Part shown: positions 11,050 through 24,095 of the stretch, piece by piece
How positions within the stretch are numbered: the first letter of the stretch is position 1
How the letters are laid out: each line of letters begins with the position of its first letter
Origin: Inia geoffrensis
Lineage: Eukaryota; Chordata; Mammalia; Artiodactyla; Iniidae
NCBI GenBank assembly: GCA_036417435.1
Contig: CM070910.1
Span: forward strand, 68,418,784-68,482,783
Direction of reading: 5' to 3'
Length of the DNA: 64,000 bases
Position numbers and translations under genes: made by a program
The notes under the pieces: generated by a model
What the model was told of the DNA's origin: nothing
Databases searched by the model: none
What the model saw: the letters and a program-made list of their open reading frames with translations, nothing else

Positions 11050-12200
11050 ATTTACTAATGTTCTTTCATTAAAACAACAACAACAAAATTTTCTGTTTCA
11101 TTTTGGATAGTTTGTATTGATTTGTCTTCACGTTCATGAATCTCTCCTTCTCCAGCATCTAAACCACTGTTCATCCCAACCACAGTATTTTTCACCTCAG
11201 ACATTGTAGTTTTCACCTCTGGAAATTGAATTTGAGTCTTTTTTAAGTCTTCTGTGTCTCTACTTACCTTTTTGAATATATGGAGTACTGTTAGAATATT
11301 CTTGCCTGCTAGCTCTAACATCACTCACAGTTTTAGGCCTATTTTGATGGATTTTTTTTCTCCTCTTTATGAGTTGTATATTTTTGTCTCTTTGCATACC
11401 TGGTAATTTTTGATTGGCTGCCAGACGTTTTGAATTTTACCTTGTTGGGGGCTCAATATTTTTGTATTCCTATAACTATTCTTGAGCTTTGTTCTGAGAT
11501 GCAGTTAATTTACTTGGGACTAGTTTGTACCTTTTGAGTCTTGTTTTTAAGATTTGTTAGGTAAGGAGTCTTTAGGGATAATTATCCTCCACTACTGAGA
11601 CAAGATCCTTCTGAGTACTCAATGCCCTGTGAGTTATGAGACTTTCTAATCTGGCTGGTGGGAACAGGCATTATTCCCAACCTTGTTGAATGACATGTAT
11701 GGTTCTCTTTAAGATTTTTGGGTGCTACTTTGCCTAGTTTCCTCACATGCATGCTTTGCTGAATATTCATGGGGGTCTATCTGCAGACGTCCCTCTCCCA
11801 CCCTATCCTCTGCTGTGAAAACTCTAGCCTCATTGGCCTCCCTAGACAACCTGGTCTATTTTCTCAATTCAGGGAGACTGCTGGGCTGTCCTGGGCTCCC
11901 CCTGCCTGCGTTGAAGCCTGGAAACTCTCCTCGGCCAATAAGCTGGGACAGTTGTAGGGCTCATACAGTTACTTACTGTTTCCTAGGAGTTACTGTACTT
12001 TGTTGCTGGATGTCTAGTGCCTTGAAGATCATTTCTTCATATATTTTGTCCACCACACAGCCTAGGTCTTTGTTAGAATCCCTGGGTTCTCTTCTCTTCT
12101 AAAAACTGTGGGTAAATGTTTTCTTCAGCTAGTTGGGAGCCATATTTTATTCCAGTAATGCTCAGATTGTTTCTCCAATTCAGCATGCAGTCCCGTAGCC
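11050..12200 (-). mobile_element. ancient L1M/HAL1-type remnant
   Basis: Segments such as ctagctctaacatcactcac, cctctttatgagttgtatat and tggtaatttttgattggctg follow the order of the ORF1/5' part of old L1 or HAL1 elements in reverse. A second copy of the same pattern lies at 41880-43400. The frames present here (for example 11722-12102) look accidental. Confidence 0.5.
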
Positions 12201-13682
12201 TTTATTTCAGGCAGGAGTAGTGTTCTGCTATTTTAATTACTTTTTAATCGGAAGAGGGAAAAAAGAAGACAAGAATAACCACTGAGTTTCCTTCTCTATA
12301 TTTTAGTGGAATAGTGACAGTTATCAATGATTTGTCATTTTACAAGTAGGGCTTTTGGGGGTTTAGTGGGCTTGGAGGTGAACCCTTTTTGTTTTACCAG
12401 AATTTTGGTAGTTTCCATGGCTATCAGTTTTTAAACTTACTGGTTTGTTTATTCCTTTTTACTTGTTTAGTTTGCTGATAATAAACTTTCTTTTTTATTA
12501 TTTTTAATGTTTGAAGAAGATATGCATTTACTCATTTCATCAGGTAATTTGGGAGGGAAATTCTGTGATGTCTGCTCTCTGAACCTGGAAGTCCACTTTA
12601 TTTCCATCCACATATTTTTGAAAAGATTAATTGAAACCTGTTATTGGTACTACCTTGTTGGCTTATAAAATTCTCAGATACAACTACTTAAAAATATTTC
12701 AGTAAACAAATTTAAAGTAATGAAAATGATTTATGTCAATTGTTGGGTTCAAGATGATAACCATAAATAAATGTCTGTAGCTTAACTAATACATATTTGA
12801 GAAAGAAATCAGTTGGTGATAGTTGCTTAAAACTAGAAAATATATTTGTCCTCGATCAGTGTGTTCTTTGTAATTTTAGATGGTTGTGTGTGGCTATTGT
12901 CATGAAATTAGATAATAAAAAGACTGCTTAGTTTCCAAGGAAAAATATGAGGAAAGAATAATAATTTTAGGTTAAAACCTATTATTAAGAATTAATATTT
13001 TAGGGAATTATTAAGGTCCTGCAAGCTGCATGACATGGCAGAAAAAAAATTTTTTAAATCCTACATTATATGCCTGTAATCATCCTTTAGTGTCCTTTAT
13101 CTTTTTTCTGTCAGAGTGCAGATTTTAAGTTCGTTTCACTTAATGGCTGTGATATGTGATATCATATTCTCTTGCCCTGTTCCCTTTGATCATAGTAGAG
13201 GGATACGGAACCATGAAAGACTGTGTGGGTCACATGGAGATTTTATCTATAATAAGGACACCATTTATACCTATAGATTTTATGATTAAAGCAATTGGCA
13301 TACAACAGAATTTAAAGCAATAATGATTTAGCAAAATTCATTTTTTAAATGTTGCTGATATTTAGAATTTAAAATTTGTAGTTTCTTTATCCTAATAGTT
13401 GCTTGGTAATTCAAACATAAGATGTAGAATAGAAATTCAAATATAAAAAATGAGGCGATATTGTCATATGATTTTATTACAATACAGAATAAATTCATGG
13501 TGGGGTTTTTTGTGGTGCTGACAGTCTGTTGATTTGATCCGTGTAGAAGTGTGTTCACTTTGAAATTTCATCAAGTTGTATATTTATGATTTACTTACTT
13601 TCTATGTGAATGTTATATTTTAATCAAACTAAAGAAATTGTTCTTAAAGTATGAATAAACTTACCTTCTTTTCTCTTTAAAG

Positions 13683-13754
13683 GAAATGATTATTGACAGA
13701 GTAAATGGACAGGCTGTTCCTAGATACTTGATATATGACATAATTAAATTCAAT
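13683..13754 (+). CDS. RNGTT: RNGTT internal coding exon 2 of window (Glu345 of motif III, motif IIIa)
   Basis: A 72-nt exon of 24 codons, phase 0 at both ends. The peptide starts [10 protein letters not shown] and ends [10 protein letters not shown]. The first residue is the Glu of the motif III D-G-E signature (Glu345), so the motif is split from its Asp-Gly by a 9.9-kb intron. YLIYDII is motif IIIa, whose aromatic residue packs against the guanine base in this enzyme family. The acceptor has a good pyrimidine tract (TTCTTTTCTCTTTAAAG) and the donor is gtaagt. Skipping would remove 24 residues in frame and should destroy guanylyltransferase activity. Match to vertebrate capping enzyme looks complete from memory. 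Confidence 0.96.
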
Positions 13755-14989
13755 GTAAGTACCTTTTATAATTTATAAAATAAAAATGTCACTGAGATAA
13801 TAATTAGTTTTTAACAAATAAAAAGTTCTACTGCCTTAGAGATAGTAGGAAAGCAGAATGATGACTCATTCAAATTACCCATTTGATACCTTATTAATAC
13901 TTTTACGTCTCCTTTTCTTTCTCTTAATTGCCTAATATTTAGCACATTTCTTTGTCTTTGGATTCTTTAGGAACTTCAAGTGAGTAAGGAAAAAAGTTTA
14001 ATTGTGATAAAATAAGACAGCATTTTGTAAAATGGAAAATTCTCAATTTTAGTTATCCTGTACTCGATTAAAAAGTCTCCAAATTTTATTAGTCTGTCAC
14101 TTAAAAAACAAACAGAAACTGACTATGAGTGTTGACTGTGTAACATGGAGGCACAAATATGTTATTCATGAGTACCTGCAGGAAACTTGAAAACAAAATA
14201 TAAAATTGCCTGTTGTAAATAGATTAAAAAAATAGGAATTATATTCTCTACCCATTTCCTGCAATGTTAGACTCATCAAGAATCTGTTTTCCTGTTAATT
14301 ATAGTATGAATGACTAAATTATTTAGGCAGTACAAGATGACTTCTGTAAATGCAAGAAGTTCTTTCAGTAGTGTATATCCATGAAAAGGTGTAATCATTC
14401 CTCTAGACGTGTTATTCAAATTGCGTAATCACTTAGTATTCAAACCAGACTGAAAGCAATTAAGACTTCTGGAATTAAAAGTGTTAAGTTATAAGGTTTT
14501 GAAGATTTATAACAAGGCTTTTTAAAAGTTCTTTTTTAGGGGTATACATTTTAAATTGTAGTAGTAAGATTCAGGATTGCATTTATCCAGATTATTTTTT
14601 CCTGGAAATGTTCATTGTATGTATCTCATTTTTTTGTTGAATTTCTATATTTCAGAGTTTCAAATTTAAGAAACTCAGTCAGAAATCAAGTTTTATTTTT
14701 GTTCTGTCTGTGACCACTATATTCCTCAAAAGTAAGGTGTTCCAGAATTGATTTATCCTCATTACAGATATTGGAATAATGTTCATTGGACCGTAACGAG
14801 ATGTAAAGGATGGGGTTGGCCTTCTTTCTTTGTGAATGAGGGTGCACTGTCTCCTTTGCCTCTTGATAATGAACTCCGCTTTAATATTGTTCAGTGCAGG
14901 TTCACTTCTTAATCTGGGAGCTTTGCCTGAGACAACAGCCTTCTAATTCTTATAAAAAAATACGAAAAATTTCAGCATGCACAAATATA

Positions 14990-16035
14990 TAGAGAATAAT
15001 GTAAGGCATACTTATGTACTGACCTCCAGATTTGTTGAAGTTTAACATTGTCATTTTTACTCCACTTTCTTTTCAGTAAGGAATAAATCATTACAGATTT
15101 AGTAGGAGTTTCTTGTGCACACCTCTCTCATTCCATCCTTGACCGTCTTATCCAGAAGCAGATTCAACCCTGAATTTGATGTTTATTATTCCCATGAATG
15201 TTTTTAATACCTTTACCTACCTATGTGTAGATCTATAAGATATATGTGGTGTATTCTTTTGCAGTGTTTCTACTGTTATATAAATGTCATTGTACTACTG
15301 TACTATGGTACCCAACATTTGGTCCACCTTATTTTGTTGATATTTATTTGTGTTAATACATACAGGTTTAGTTCACTCACTTTAATTAGTATTTTATTGC
15401 ATTGTATAAATATACAGAATTTATCTTTTTTCCATTTGATGGACATTTGGGTTTCCGTATTTTGCTGTTATACTTCTATTGCGTGGAACAGTTTTATGTA
15501 CTTTTTATTGTGTGTATATGTCCAGGTTTCTCTAGGATAGTTCTCATTCTTGGGATACAATCACCTAGGAAGCGTTTTAAAAAGCCAGTCCCTCATCCCT
15601 ACATCATGGAGATTCTGATTAAACTGGCGACTTCAGGTTTTTTGTTGTGTTGGTAAATTCCCCTCAGAAGTAGTTGTACCACTTTACCACAGTTGGTATT
15701 ATCAGATTTTAAGATCTTTGTCAATTGGATTGTTTTAATTTGCTTTCCTTGTTACTAATGAAGTTAAGCATATTTCATGTTTATTTTTACTTGTTTGAAT
15801 TTTTCTTCTGTGATTTAACTGCAAGTTTGAATAATCTTCTAATAGCTATCTTTTCTGGATTCTAATCCTTTCTTAGTTATATATGTGGCAAACAATATGT
15901 TTTCCATATTAATATCCATTGATTCACAGAAGTTTTTCATTTTAATGAAATCCCGCTCACTATATCTCAAAGTTTGTGCTTTTGTGTCTTGTTTAGGAGA
16001 TTCAACCATATTTTCCTATAAAAATGATTAATTCA
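14990..16035 (-). mobile_element. old antisense L1M remnants
   Basis: Includes catttgatggacatttgggt, ttatatatgtggcaaacaat and ttcattttaatgaaatcccg, which match the L1 ORF2-end and 3' order in reverse. An MER5A-like piece at 15548 breaks it. Short frames at 15223-15656 are chance. Confidence 0.55.
15548..15650 (+). mobile_element. MER5A-like remnant
   Basis: The segments caatcacctaggaagc and ggagattctgattaaactgg match the middle of MER5A elements. Short and diverged. Confidence 0.4.
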
Positions 16036-16349
16036 TGCTTTTCATCTCTTGGTCTATAATCATTCATTCACTAAGGATTTATTGAGTACCTTTTGCTTTA
16101 TTTCACTGATTTTTAAAATTTGAATTTTTTTGCATTTTTGCATTTTATTTTATTTCTTTATACAGCAGGTTCTTATTAGTCATCCATTTTATACATATTA
16201 GTGTATACATGTCAATCCCAATCTCCCAATTCATCACACCCCTCCCCACACTTCCGCCCTTGGTGTCCATACGTTTGTTCTCTACATCTGTGTCTCCATT
16301 TCTACCCTGCAAACCAGTTCCTCTGTACCATTTTTCTAGGTTCCACATA

Positions 16350-19300
16350 TATGCGTTAATATACGATATTTGTTTTTCTCTTCCTGACTTGCTTCACTCT
16401 GTATGACAGTCTCTGGATCCATCCAAGTGTCTACAAATGACCCAGTTTCGTTCCTTTTTATGGCTGAGTAATATTCCATTGTATGTATGTACCACATCCT
16501 CTTTATCTATTCGTCTGTCGATGGGCATTTAGGTTGCTTCCATGAGCTGACTATTATAAATAGTGCTGCAATGAACATTGGGGTGCATGTATCTTTTTCA
16601 ATTATGATTTTCTCTGGATATATGCCCAGTAGTGGGATTGCTGGGTCATATGGCAATTCTATTTTTAATTTTTTAAGGAACCTCCATACTGTTCTCCATA
16701 GTGGCTGTATCAATTTACATACCCACCAACAGTGCAAGAGGGTTCCCTTTTCTCCACACCCTCTCCAGCATTTGTTGTTTGTAGATTTTCTGATGATGCC
16801 CATTCTAACTGGTGTGAGGTGATACCTCACTGTAGTTTTGATTTGCATTTCTCTAATAATTAGTGATGTTGAACAACTTTTCATGTGCTTCTTGGCCATC
16901 TGTATGTCTTCTTTGGAGAAATGTGTGTTTAGGTCTTCTGCCCAATTTTGGATTGGGTTGTTTGTCTTTTTGATATTGAGCTGCATAAGTTGTTTATATA
17001 TTTTAGAGATTAATTCTTTGTCCATTGATTCATTTGCAAATATTTTCTCCCATTCTGAGGGTTGTCTTCTCATCTTATTTGTAGTTTCATTTGCTTTGCA
17101 AAAGCTTTTAAGTTTCATTAGGTCCCATTTGTTTATTTTTGTTTTTATTACCATAACTCTAGAAGGAGGATCAAAAAAGATCTTGCTGTGATTTATGTCG
17201 AAGAGTGTTCTGCCTGTGTTTTCCTCTAAGAGTTTTATAGTGTCCAGTCTTACATTTAGGTCTCTAATCCATTTTGAGTTTATTTTTGTGTATGGTATTA
17301 GGGAGTGTCCTTATTTCATTCTTTTACCTGTAGCTGTCCAGTTTTCCCAGCACCACTTATTGAAGAGACTGTCTTTTCTTCATTATATATCCTTGCCTCC
17401 TTTGTCATAGATTAGTTGACCATAGGTGCGTGGGTTTATCTCTGGGCTTTCTATCCTGTTCACGTGATCTACATTTGTGTTTTTGTGCCAGTACCGTGCT
17501 GTCTTGATTAGTGTGGCTTTGTAGTATAGTCTGGATTCAGGGAGTCTGATTCCTCCAGCTCCGTTTTTTCCCCTCAAGACTGCTTTGGCTATTCGGGGTC
17601 TTTGTGTCTTCATACAAAGTGTGAAATTGTTCTAGTTCTGTAGAAAATGCCATTGGTAATTTGATAGGGATTGCATTGAATCTGTAGATTGCTTTGGATA
17701 GTATAGTCATTTTCACAGTATTGATTCTTCCAATCCAAGAACATGGTATATCTCTCCATCTGTTTGTATCATCTTTAATTTCTTTCATCAGTGTCTTACA
17801 GTTTTCTGCATACAGGTCTTTTGTCTCCCTAGGTAGGTATATTCCTAGGTATTTTATTCTTTTTGTTGCAATGGTAAATGGGAGTGTTTCCTTAATTTCT
17901 CTTTCAGATTTTTCATCATTAGTGTATAGGAATGCAAGAGATTTCTGTGCATTCATTTTGTATCCTACTACTTTTTTACCAAATTCATTGATTAGCTCTA
18001 GTAGTTTTCTGGTGGCACCTTTAGGATTCTCTATGTATAGTATCATGTCATCTGCAAATAGTGACAGTTTTACTTCTTCTTTTCCGACTTGGATTCCTTT
18101 TATTTCTTTTTCTTCTCTGATTGCCGTGGCTAGGACTTGCAAAACTATGATGAATAATAGTGGCGAGAGTGGACATCGTCTTGTTCCTGATCTTAGAGGA
18201 AATGCTTTCAGTTTTTCACCATTGAGAATGATGTTTGCTGTGGGTTTGTTGTATATGGCCTTTATTATGTTGAGGTAGGTGCCCTCTGTGCCCGCTTTCT
18301 GGAGAGTTTTTATCATAAGTGGGTGTTGAATTTTGTCAAAAACTTTTTCTGCATCTGTTGAGATGCTCATATGGTTTTTCTCCTTCAATTTGTTAATATG
18401 GTTTATCACATTGATTGATTTGTGTATGTGGAAGAATTCTTGCATTCCTGGGATAAACCCCACTTGATCATGGTGTATGATCCTTTTAATGTGTTGTTGG
18501 ATTCTGTTTGCTAGTATTTTGTTGAGGATTTTGCATCTATATTCATCAGTGATATTGGTCTGTCATTTTCTTTTTTTGTAGTATCTTTGTCTGGTTTTGG
18601 TATCAGCGTAATGGTGGCCTCATAGAATGAGTTTGGGAGTGTTCCTCCCTCTGATATATTTTGGTAGAGTTTGAGAAAGATAGGTGTTAGCTCTTCTCTA
18701 AATGTTTGATAGAATTCACCTGTGAAGCCATCTGGTCCTGGACTTTTGTTTCTTGGAAGGTTTTTAATTACAGGTTCAATTTCATTACTTGTGATTGGTC
18801 TGTTCATATTTTCTGTTTCTTCCTGGTTCAGTCTTGGAAGGTTATAGCTGTCTAAGAATTTGTACATTTCTTCCAGGTTGTGCATTTTATTGGCATAGAG
18901 TTGCCTCTAAGGATGCTTTGTATTTCTGTGGTGTCTGTAGCAACTTTGTATTTCTGTGGTGTCTGTAGCAACTTCTCCTTTTTCATTTCTAATTTTATTG
19001 ATTTGAGTCTCTCCTTCTTTTTCTTGATGAGTCTGGGGAATGGTTTATCAGTTTTGTTTATCTTCTCAAAGAACCGGCTTTTAGTTTTATTGATCTTTGC
19101 TGTTGTTTTCTTTGTATCTGTTTCATTTATTTCTGCTCTGATCTTTATGATTTCTTTCGTTCTACTAACTTTGGGTTTTGTATGTTCTTCTTTCTCTAGT
19201 TCCTTTAGGTGTAAGGTTAGATTGTTTATTTGAGATTTTTCTTGTTTCTTGAGGTTGGCTTGTATAGCTATAAACTTCCCTCTTAGGACTGCTTTTGCTG

Positions 19301-20110
19301 CATCCTGTAGGTTTTGGATCGTCGTGTTTTCGTTGTCATTTGTCTCTAGGTGTTTTTTGATTTCCTCTTTAATTTCTTCACTCATCTCTTGGTTATTTAG
19401 TAATGTATTCTTTAGCCTCCATGTGTTTGTGTTTTTTAATGTTTTTTCCCTGTAATTCATTTCTAATCTAATTGCGTTGTGGTCAGAAAAGATGCTTGAT
19501 ATGATTTCAGTTTTCTTAAATTTACTGAGGCTTGATTTGTGACCCAAGATGTGATCTATCCTGGAGAATATTCCATGTGCACTTGAGAAGAAAGTGTAAT
19601 CTGCTGTTTTTGGATGGAAGGTCCTATAAATATCAATTAAATGTATCTGGTCTTTTGTGTCATTTAAAGCTTGTGTTTACTTATTAATTTTCTGTTTGGA
19701 TGATCTCTCCGTTGGTGTAAGTGAGGTGTTAAAAGTGCCCCAGTATTATTGCGTTACTGTCAATTTCCTCTTTTATAGCTGTTAGCAGTTGCCTTATGTA
19801 TTGAGGTGCTCCTGTGTTGGGGCAAATATATTTACAATTGTTATACCTTCTTGGTTTGATCCCTTGATCATTATGTAGTGCCCTTCCTTGTCTCTTGTAA
19901 CATTCTTTATTTTAAAGTCTATTTTATCTGATATGAGTATTGCTACTCCAGCTTTCTTTTGATTTCCATTTGCATGGAATAGCTTTCTCTATCCCCTCAC
20001 TTTCAGTCTGTATGTGTCCCTAGGTCTGAATTGGGTCTCTTGTAGACAGCATATATATGGTCTTGTTTTTGTAACCATTCAGCCAGTGTGTGTCTTTTGG
20101 TTGGAGCATT
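16350..20110 (-). pseudogene. L1 ORF2 (endonuclease/reverse transcriptase), broken, copy A
   Basis: Remnant of the protein that nicks target DNA and copies L1 RNA. Pieces in order along the minus strand: end of the endonuclease with the SDHN motif (about 19480), a linker, the reverse-transcriptase core with [12 protein letters not shown] (about 18050), then the Cys-rich C-terminus with [15 protein letters not shown] (about 16740). The pieces lie in different frames, at 18852-19547, 18511-18885, 17537-18463 and 16507-17154. A stop at 16507 cuts the C-terminus short and the 28-nt duplication shifts the frame. Not functional. Confidence 0.88.
18917..18972 (-). repeat. 28-bp tandem duplication inside L1 ORF2
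   Basis: Two perfect copies of a 28-bp unit starting tttgtatttctgtggtgtct, at 18917-18944 and 18945-18972. L1 copy B has a single unit at the matching place (about 31060). 28 is not a multiple of 3, so it shifts the ORF2 frame. Confidence 0.9.
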
Positions 20111-20165
20111 TAATCCATTCACGTTTAAGGTAATTATCGATAGGTATGTTCCTTTGACCATTTTC

Positions 20166-21160
20166 TTAATTGTTTTGGGTTTGTTTTTGTAGGTCCTTTT
20201 CTTCTTTTGTGTTTTCCAGTTGGAGAGGTTCCTTTAGCATTTGTTGTAGAGCTGGTTTGGTGGTGCTAAATTCTCTTAGCTTTTGCTTGTCTGTAAAGCT
20301 TTTGATTTCTCCAGCGAATCTGAATGAGATCCTTGCTGGGTAGAGTAATCTTGGTTGTAGGTTCTCCCCTTTCATCACTTTAAATATATCATGCCACTCC
20401 CTTCTTGCTTGTAGAGTTTCTGCTGAGAAATCAGCTGTAAACCTTATGGGAGTTCCCTCGTATGTTATTTGTTGTTTTTCCTGTGCTGCTTTCAGTAATT
20501 TTTCTTTGTCTTTATTTTTTGCCAGTTTGACTACTATGTGTCTCAGTGTGTTTCTCCTTGGGTTTATCCTGCCTGGGACTCTCTGTGCTTCCTGGACTTC
20601 GGTGGCTATTTCCTTTCCCATGTTATTTAAGTTTTCGACTATGATGTCTTCAGATATTTTCTCGGGTCCTTTCTCTCTCTCTTCTCCTTCTGGGACCCGT
20701 ATAATGCGAATGTTGTTGTGTTTAATGTCCTAGAGTCTCTTAGTCTGTCATCATTTCTTTTCATTCTTTTTTCTTTATTCTGTTCTGTGGCAGTGAATTC
20801 CACCATTCTGACTTCCAGGTCACTTATCCATTCTTCTGCCTCAGTTATTCTGCTATTGATTCCTTCTAGTGTATTTTTCATTTCAGTTATTGTTTTGTTC
20901 ATCTTTGTTTGTTTGTTCTTTAATTCTTCTAGGTGTTTGTTCTCTAATTCTTCTAGGTCTTTGTTAAACATTTCTTGCATCTTCTTGATCTTTGCCTCCA
21001 TGCTTTTTCCCAGGTCCTGGATCATCTTCCTTATAATTATTCTGAATTCTTTTTCTGGAAGGTTGCCTATCTCCACTTCATTTGGTTGTTTTTCTGGGGT
21101 TTTATCTTGTTCCTTTTCTGGTACATAGATCTCTGCCTTTTCATCTTGTCTATCTTTCTA
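20166..21160 (-). pseudogene. L1 ORF1 (RNA-binding chaperone), broken, copy A
   Basis: Two frames. The N-terminal part (20639-21076) is a coiled coil rich in Lys, Glu and Asn (for example EELENKHLEELKNKQTKMNK). The C-terminal part (20166-20621) holds the RRM-side and C-terminal-domain signature RRNTLRHIVVKL and ARREWHDIF. A stop and frame change lie between them. ORF1 trimers normally coat L1 RNA; this copy cannot make the whole protein. Confidence 0.85.
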
Positions 21161-22566
21161 TGAATGTGCTTTTTGTTCCACGCTGCAGGATTGTAGTTCT
21201 TTTTGCTTCTGCAGTCTTCCCTCTCGTGGATTAGGGTATTTAAGAGGCTTGAGCAAGTTTCCTGTTGGGAGGGACTGGTGGTGGGTAGAGCTGGGTGTTG
21301 CTCTGGTGGGCAGAGCTCAGTAAAACTTTAATCCACTTGTCTGCTGATGGGTGGGGCTGGGTTCCCTCATGTTGCTTGTTTTGCCTGAGGTGACCCAACA
21401 CTGGAGCCTACCCAGCTCTTTGGTGGGGCTGATGGCGGACTCTGGGAGGGCTCATGCCAAGGAGTACTTCCCAGAACTTCTGCTGCCAGTGTCCTTGTCC
21501 CCACGGTGAGCCACAGCCACCCCCCACTTCTGCAGGAGACCCTCCAACACTAGCAGGTAGGTCTGGTTCAGTCTCTTATGGGGTCACTGCTCCTTCCCCT
21601 GGGTCCTGATGCGCACACTACTTTGTGTGTGCCCTCCAGGAGTGGAGTCTCTGTTTCTCCCAGTCCTGTCGAAATCCTACAATCTATTCCCAGTAGGCTT
21701 CAAAGTCTTGATTCTCTAGGAATTCCTCCTCCCATTGCCGCACCCCCAGGTTGGGAAGCCTGACGTGGGGCTCAGAACCTTCACTCCAGTGTGTGGACTT
21801 CTGTGGTATAAGTGTTCTCCAGTTTGTGAGTCAGCCACCCAGCAGTTATGGGAGTTGATTTTATTATGATTGTGCCCCTCATACCGTCTCATTATGGCTT
21901 CTCCTTTGTCTTTGGATGTGGGGTATCTTTTCTGGTGAGTTCCAGTGTCTTCCTGTTGATGATTGTTCAGCAGTTACTTGTGATTCTGGTGCTCTCGCAA
22001 GAGGGAGTGACTAATTCATTGGTTTTTTAAGTCACAGTTTTTCACATTTCTGATAATAGAATATGTTTATAATTGAAAGTGTCATATATTTAATTTTTTA
22101 ATATAGTGTGGAGCTTTCATTGATGGTTAACCATTTTGTTTATTTTGAATCATGAAATCAAGGTAACCCTTTGAAAAAAATTTTTTGAAATAATTGTTTG
22201 AAACTTTTCAGTACCTTAGTTTATTATTTTGTACAGCAAGAATTTCATTGATAATTTTTTATATGTCAAGTATTAGTCTAGGTATTGAGTATGCCCAGAA
22301 GAATAGGACATAATTTCTTGCCTTCCAGGGAGTTTATAATTTAGTGCCCTGACCTTCAAAGGAGGCTCCTTCTATAACAGTTCTTTGGGATTTGGAAAGA
22401 AAATTGGAGAACTCCTGTTTATTCTTAATCTATTATTCAATTTTTGTCTGTTTTATAACATACAGTTGTGCATGTATGCAATTTATTAAAAATTAATATG
22501 TATGTATTATACACAATTGTTCAGATATGTGTTTAGATTGGATACAAAATCAAAAGAAACTTGCAG

Positions 22567-22705
22567 GGACTTCCCTGGCGGTCCAGTGGTTAGGACTCCA
22601 CGCTTCCACTGCAGGGAAGTGGGAGGGAAGTTTCCACTGACCGGTTTGATCCCCGGTCAGCGAACTGAGATCCTACATGCTGCACGGTCAAAAGAAACAA
22701 ACAAA
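22567..22705 (+). mobile_element. short tRNA-derived SINE
   Basis: Starts ggacttccctggcggtccag and ends with an A-rich tail. Nearly perfect 15-bp duplication aaaagaaacttgcag at 22552-22566 and 22706-22720 with one C/T change. It lacks the CHR body after the tRNA-like head, as does the copy at 1790-1912. Confidence 0.87.
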
Positions 22706-24052
22706 AAAAGAAATTTGCAGACCAATGGTGTTATGAATGGGGATGTAAATATAAAGAAATATTATAATGGTATCATAAGTATAATGTCAAAGATATATGG
22801 GAGATATAGAAATATATGAGAGGTACCAGAGAGGTGAGAATATTCCAGCTTACCCTGGGTATACTTGAGTTATTTGAAGTGTGGAGTTGTAGACAGAGAA
22901 AGTGATACAGATTAATTTTGAAGGAGTGAGCCTTAGAAACCAGGAGCATTAGATGGTTTTTAGTGTACTTGATGTATGGTGAGATGTGAGACATAGCTGG
23001 AAATGAGAATGGATTAGTGGGTAGGAGACCAGATTACCTGAATAAGACATTTTAGCATAGTTCTTTGTTCTGTATATAATAGGACACTACTGAAGGGTTT
23101 TAGTTACAGTCTTATTTTTATTGCTTTGAAGGATAACTCCACTGGCATCGTGGATAGTGTTTTGAAGTGAGAAAGAACTCAAAACAGGGAGGCCAGTTAG
23201 TCAATAGTTATTGAGCGCTTCCTGTGGTCTATTCTCAACGATTCAACACCTATCTATCAGGAGGAGCTTCCTTTATGATAGGCAACACAGATTTGAAGGT
23301 GAACTTGATTTCAATCTATTCTAGTTGTTTTGGTGAATTTTAAAGTGAAGAGTACCTAGGAGGGAATTTAGACTACTCACAAATTTTTTGAACAATTTTT
23401 AGACTTTTAATTTTATTTCTTAAAAAGAGGGCTTGTTTCACTTTAATTTTATAAGGGTCTTAATTCATCTAATAAACAAGCCTGACATTTTAGGTTTTTC
23501 AACCTTGTTGATGACATAGGTGACATGGAAAAGTTTGCACATGGACTGTGTGGTTATTTACTAACTAGCATTTCTTCAGTAAATACCCTTTACAAACAGT
23601 CGTATGCCTTTATGTAAAGGGAATATATTCTACCGTATACCTAGCTCTTGCTCACTTGTCTTGCTCCATATTCTTTGCTGAGTATCAAAATTGTCATCCT
23701 TCCAAAGTTGAGAAAAAGTCATCCTTGAGGTGTATTTAATGTTCACAGATTAAGCAAGTGTTGCCACCCCTTTGTAAACAGTAGGTTGGGTAAAATGTTA
23801 GGTTGAGTGATATAGATTAGAGAAGTGAAAGAAGGCAGAAAAGATGGGAAAAATGCATGGAAGTGTGTCCAATTGCAGAATAAAGAAAAGGGTACTTGAT
23901 ATACCATTGAGGTGATGCTGCTAATCCGGACCGCTACTGTCACCCAGGTGATATGTTGTAGCTGTATTTGTATATACCATTAGGAGAGGACAAGCCCCTA
24001 CCCTCAGCTCATACAAAAGTGTACATGTGCTTTTTATTTCATGGTTCAAACC

Positions 24053-24095
24053 ATATATATATATACCATAATATATATACTGTATATATACATAT
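24053..24095. repeat. AT-rich simple repeat
   Basis: Imperfect (AT)n with short interruptions. Confidence 0.8.

Larger units (their letters stand above)
3760..13682 (+). other. RNGTT: RNGTT intron between exons 1 and 2
   Basis: A 9,923-nt phase 0 intron with gtaagt at the start and TTTAAAG at the end. It contains two CHR SINEs, a MIR, an antisense L1M split by a younger L1 tail, L2-like tails, MER5A-like remnants and an alternating purine/pyrimidine tract at 8188-8229. About 7150-8180, 8230-9590 and 12200-13680 hold nothing I can identify. Confidence 0.9.
16137..22012 (-). mobile_element. L1 copy A: nearly full-length, inactive, antisense
   Basis: A LINE-1 lying against RNGTT. On the minus strand the order is 5' UTR (about 22012-21165), ORF1 (21160-20166), ORF2 (about 20110-16350), 3' UTR and an A-rich tail (16137-16160). 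The outer 5' end, read on the minus strand as CTCTTGCGAGAGCACC, resembles the start of known artiodactyl L1s. Stops and frameshifts break both ORFs, and a 28-bp tandem duplication sits at 18917-18972. No clear target duplication was found. Confidence 0.88.

Noticed and set aside
11722..12102. 126-codon plus-strand frame
   Set aside because: It sits in an ancient L1M/HAL1-type remnant, and its composition looks like antisense of repeat DNA.
16487..21128. Plus-strand frames rich in Phe, Leu and Ser that look membrane-like
   Set aside because: They are antisense shadows of the Lys- and Asn-rich L1 ORFs.
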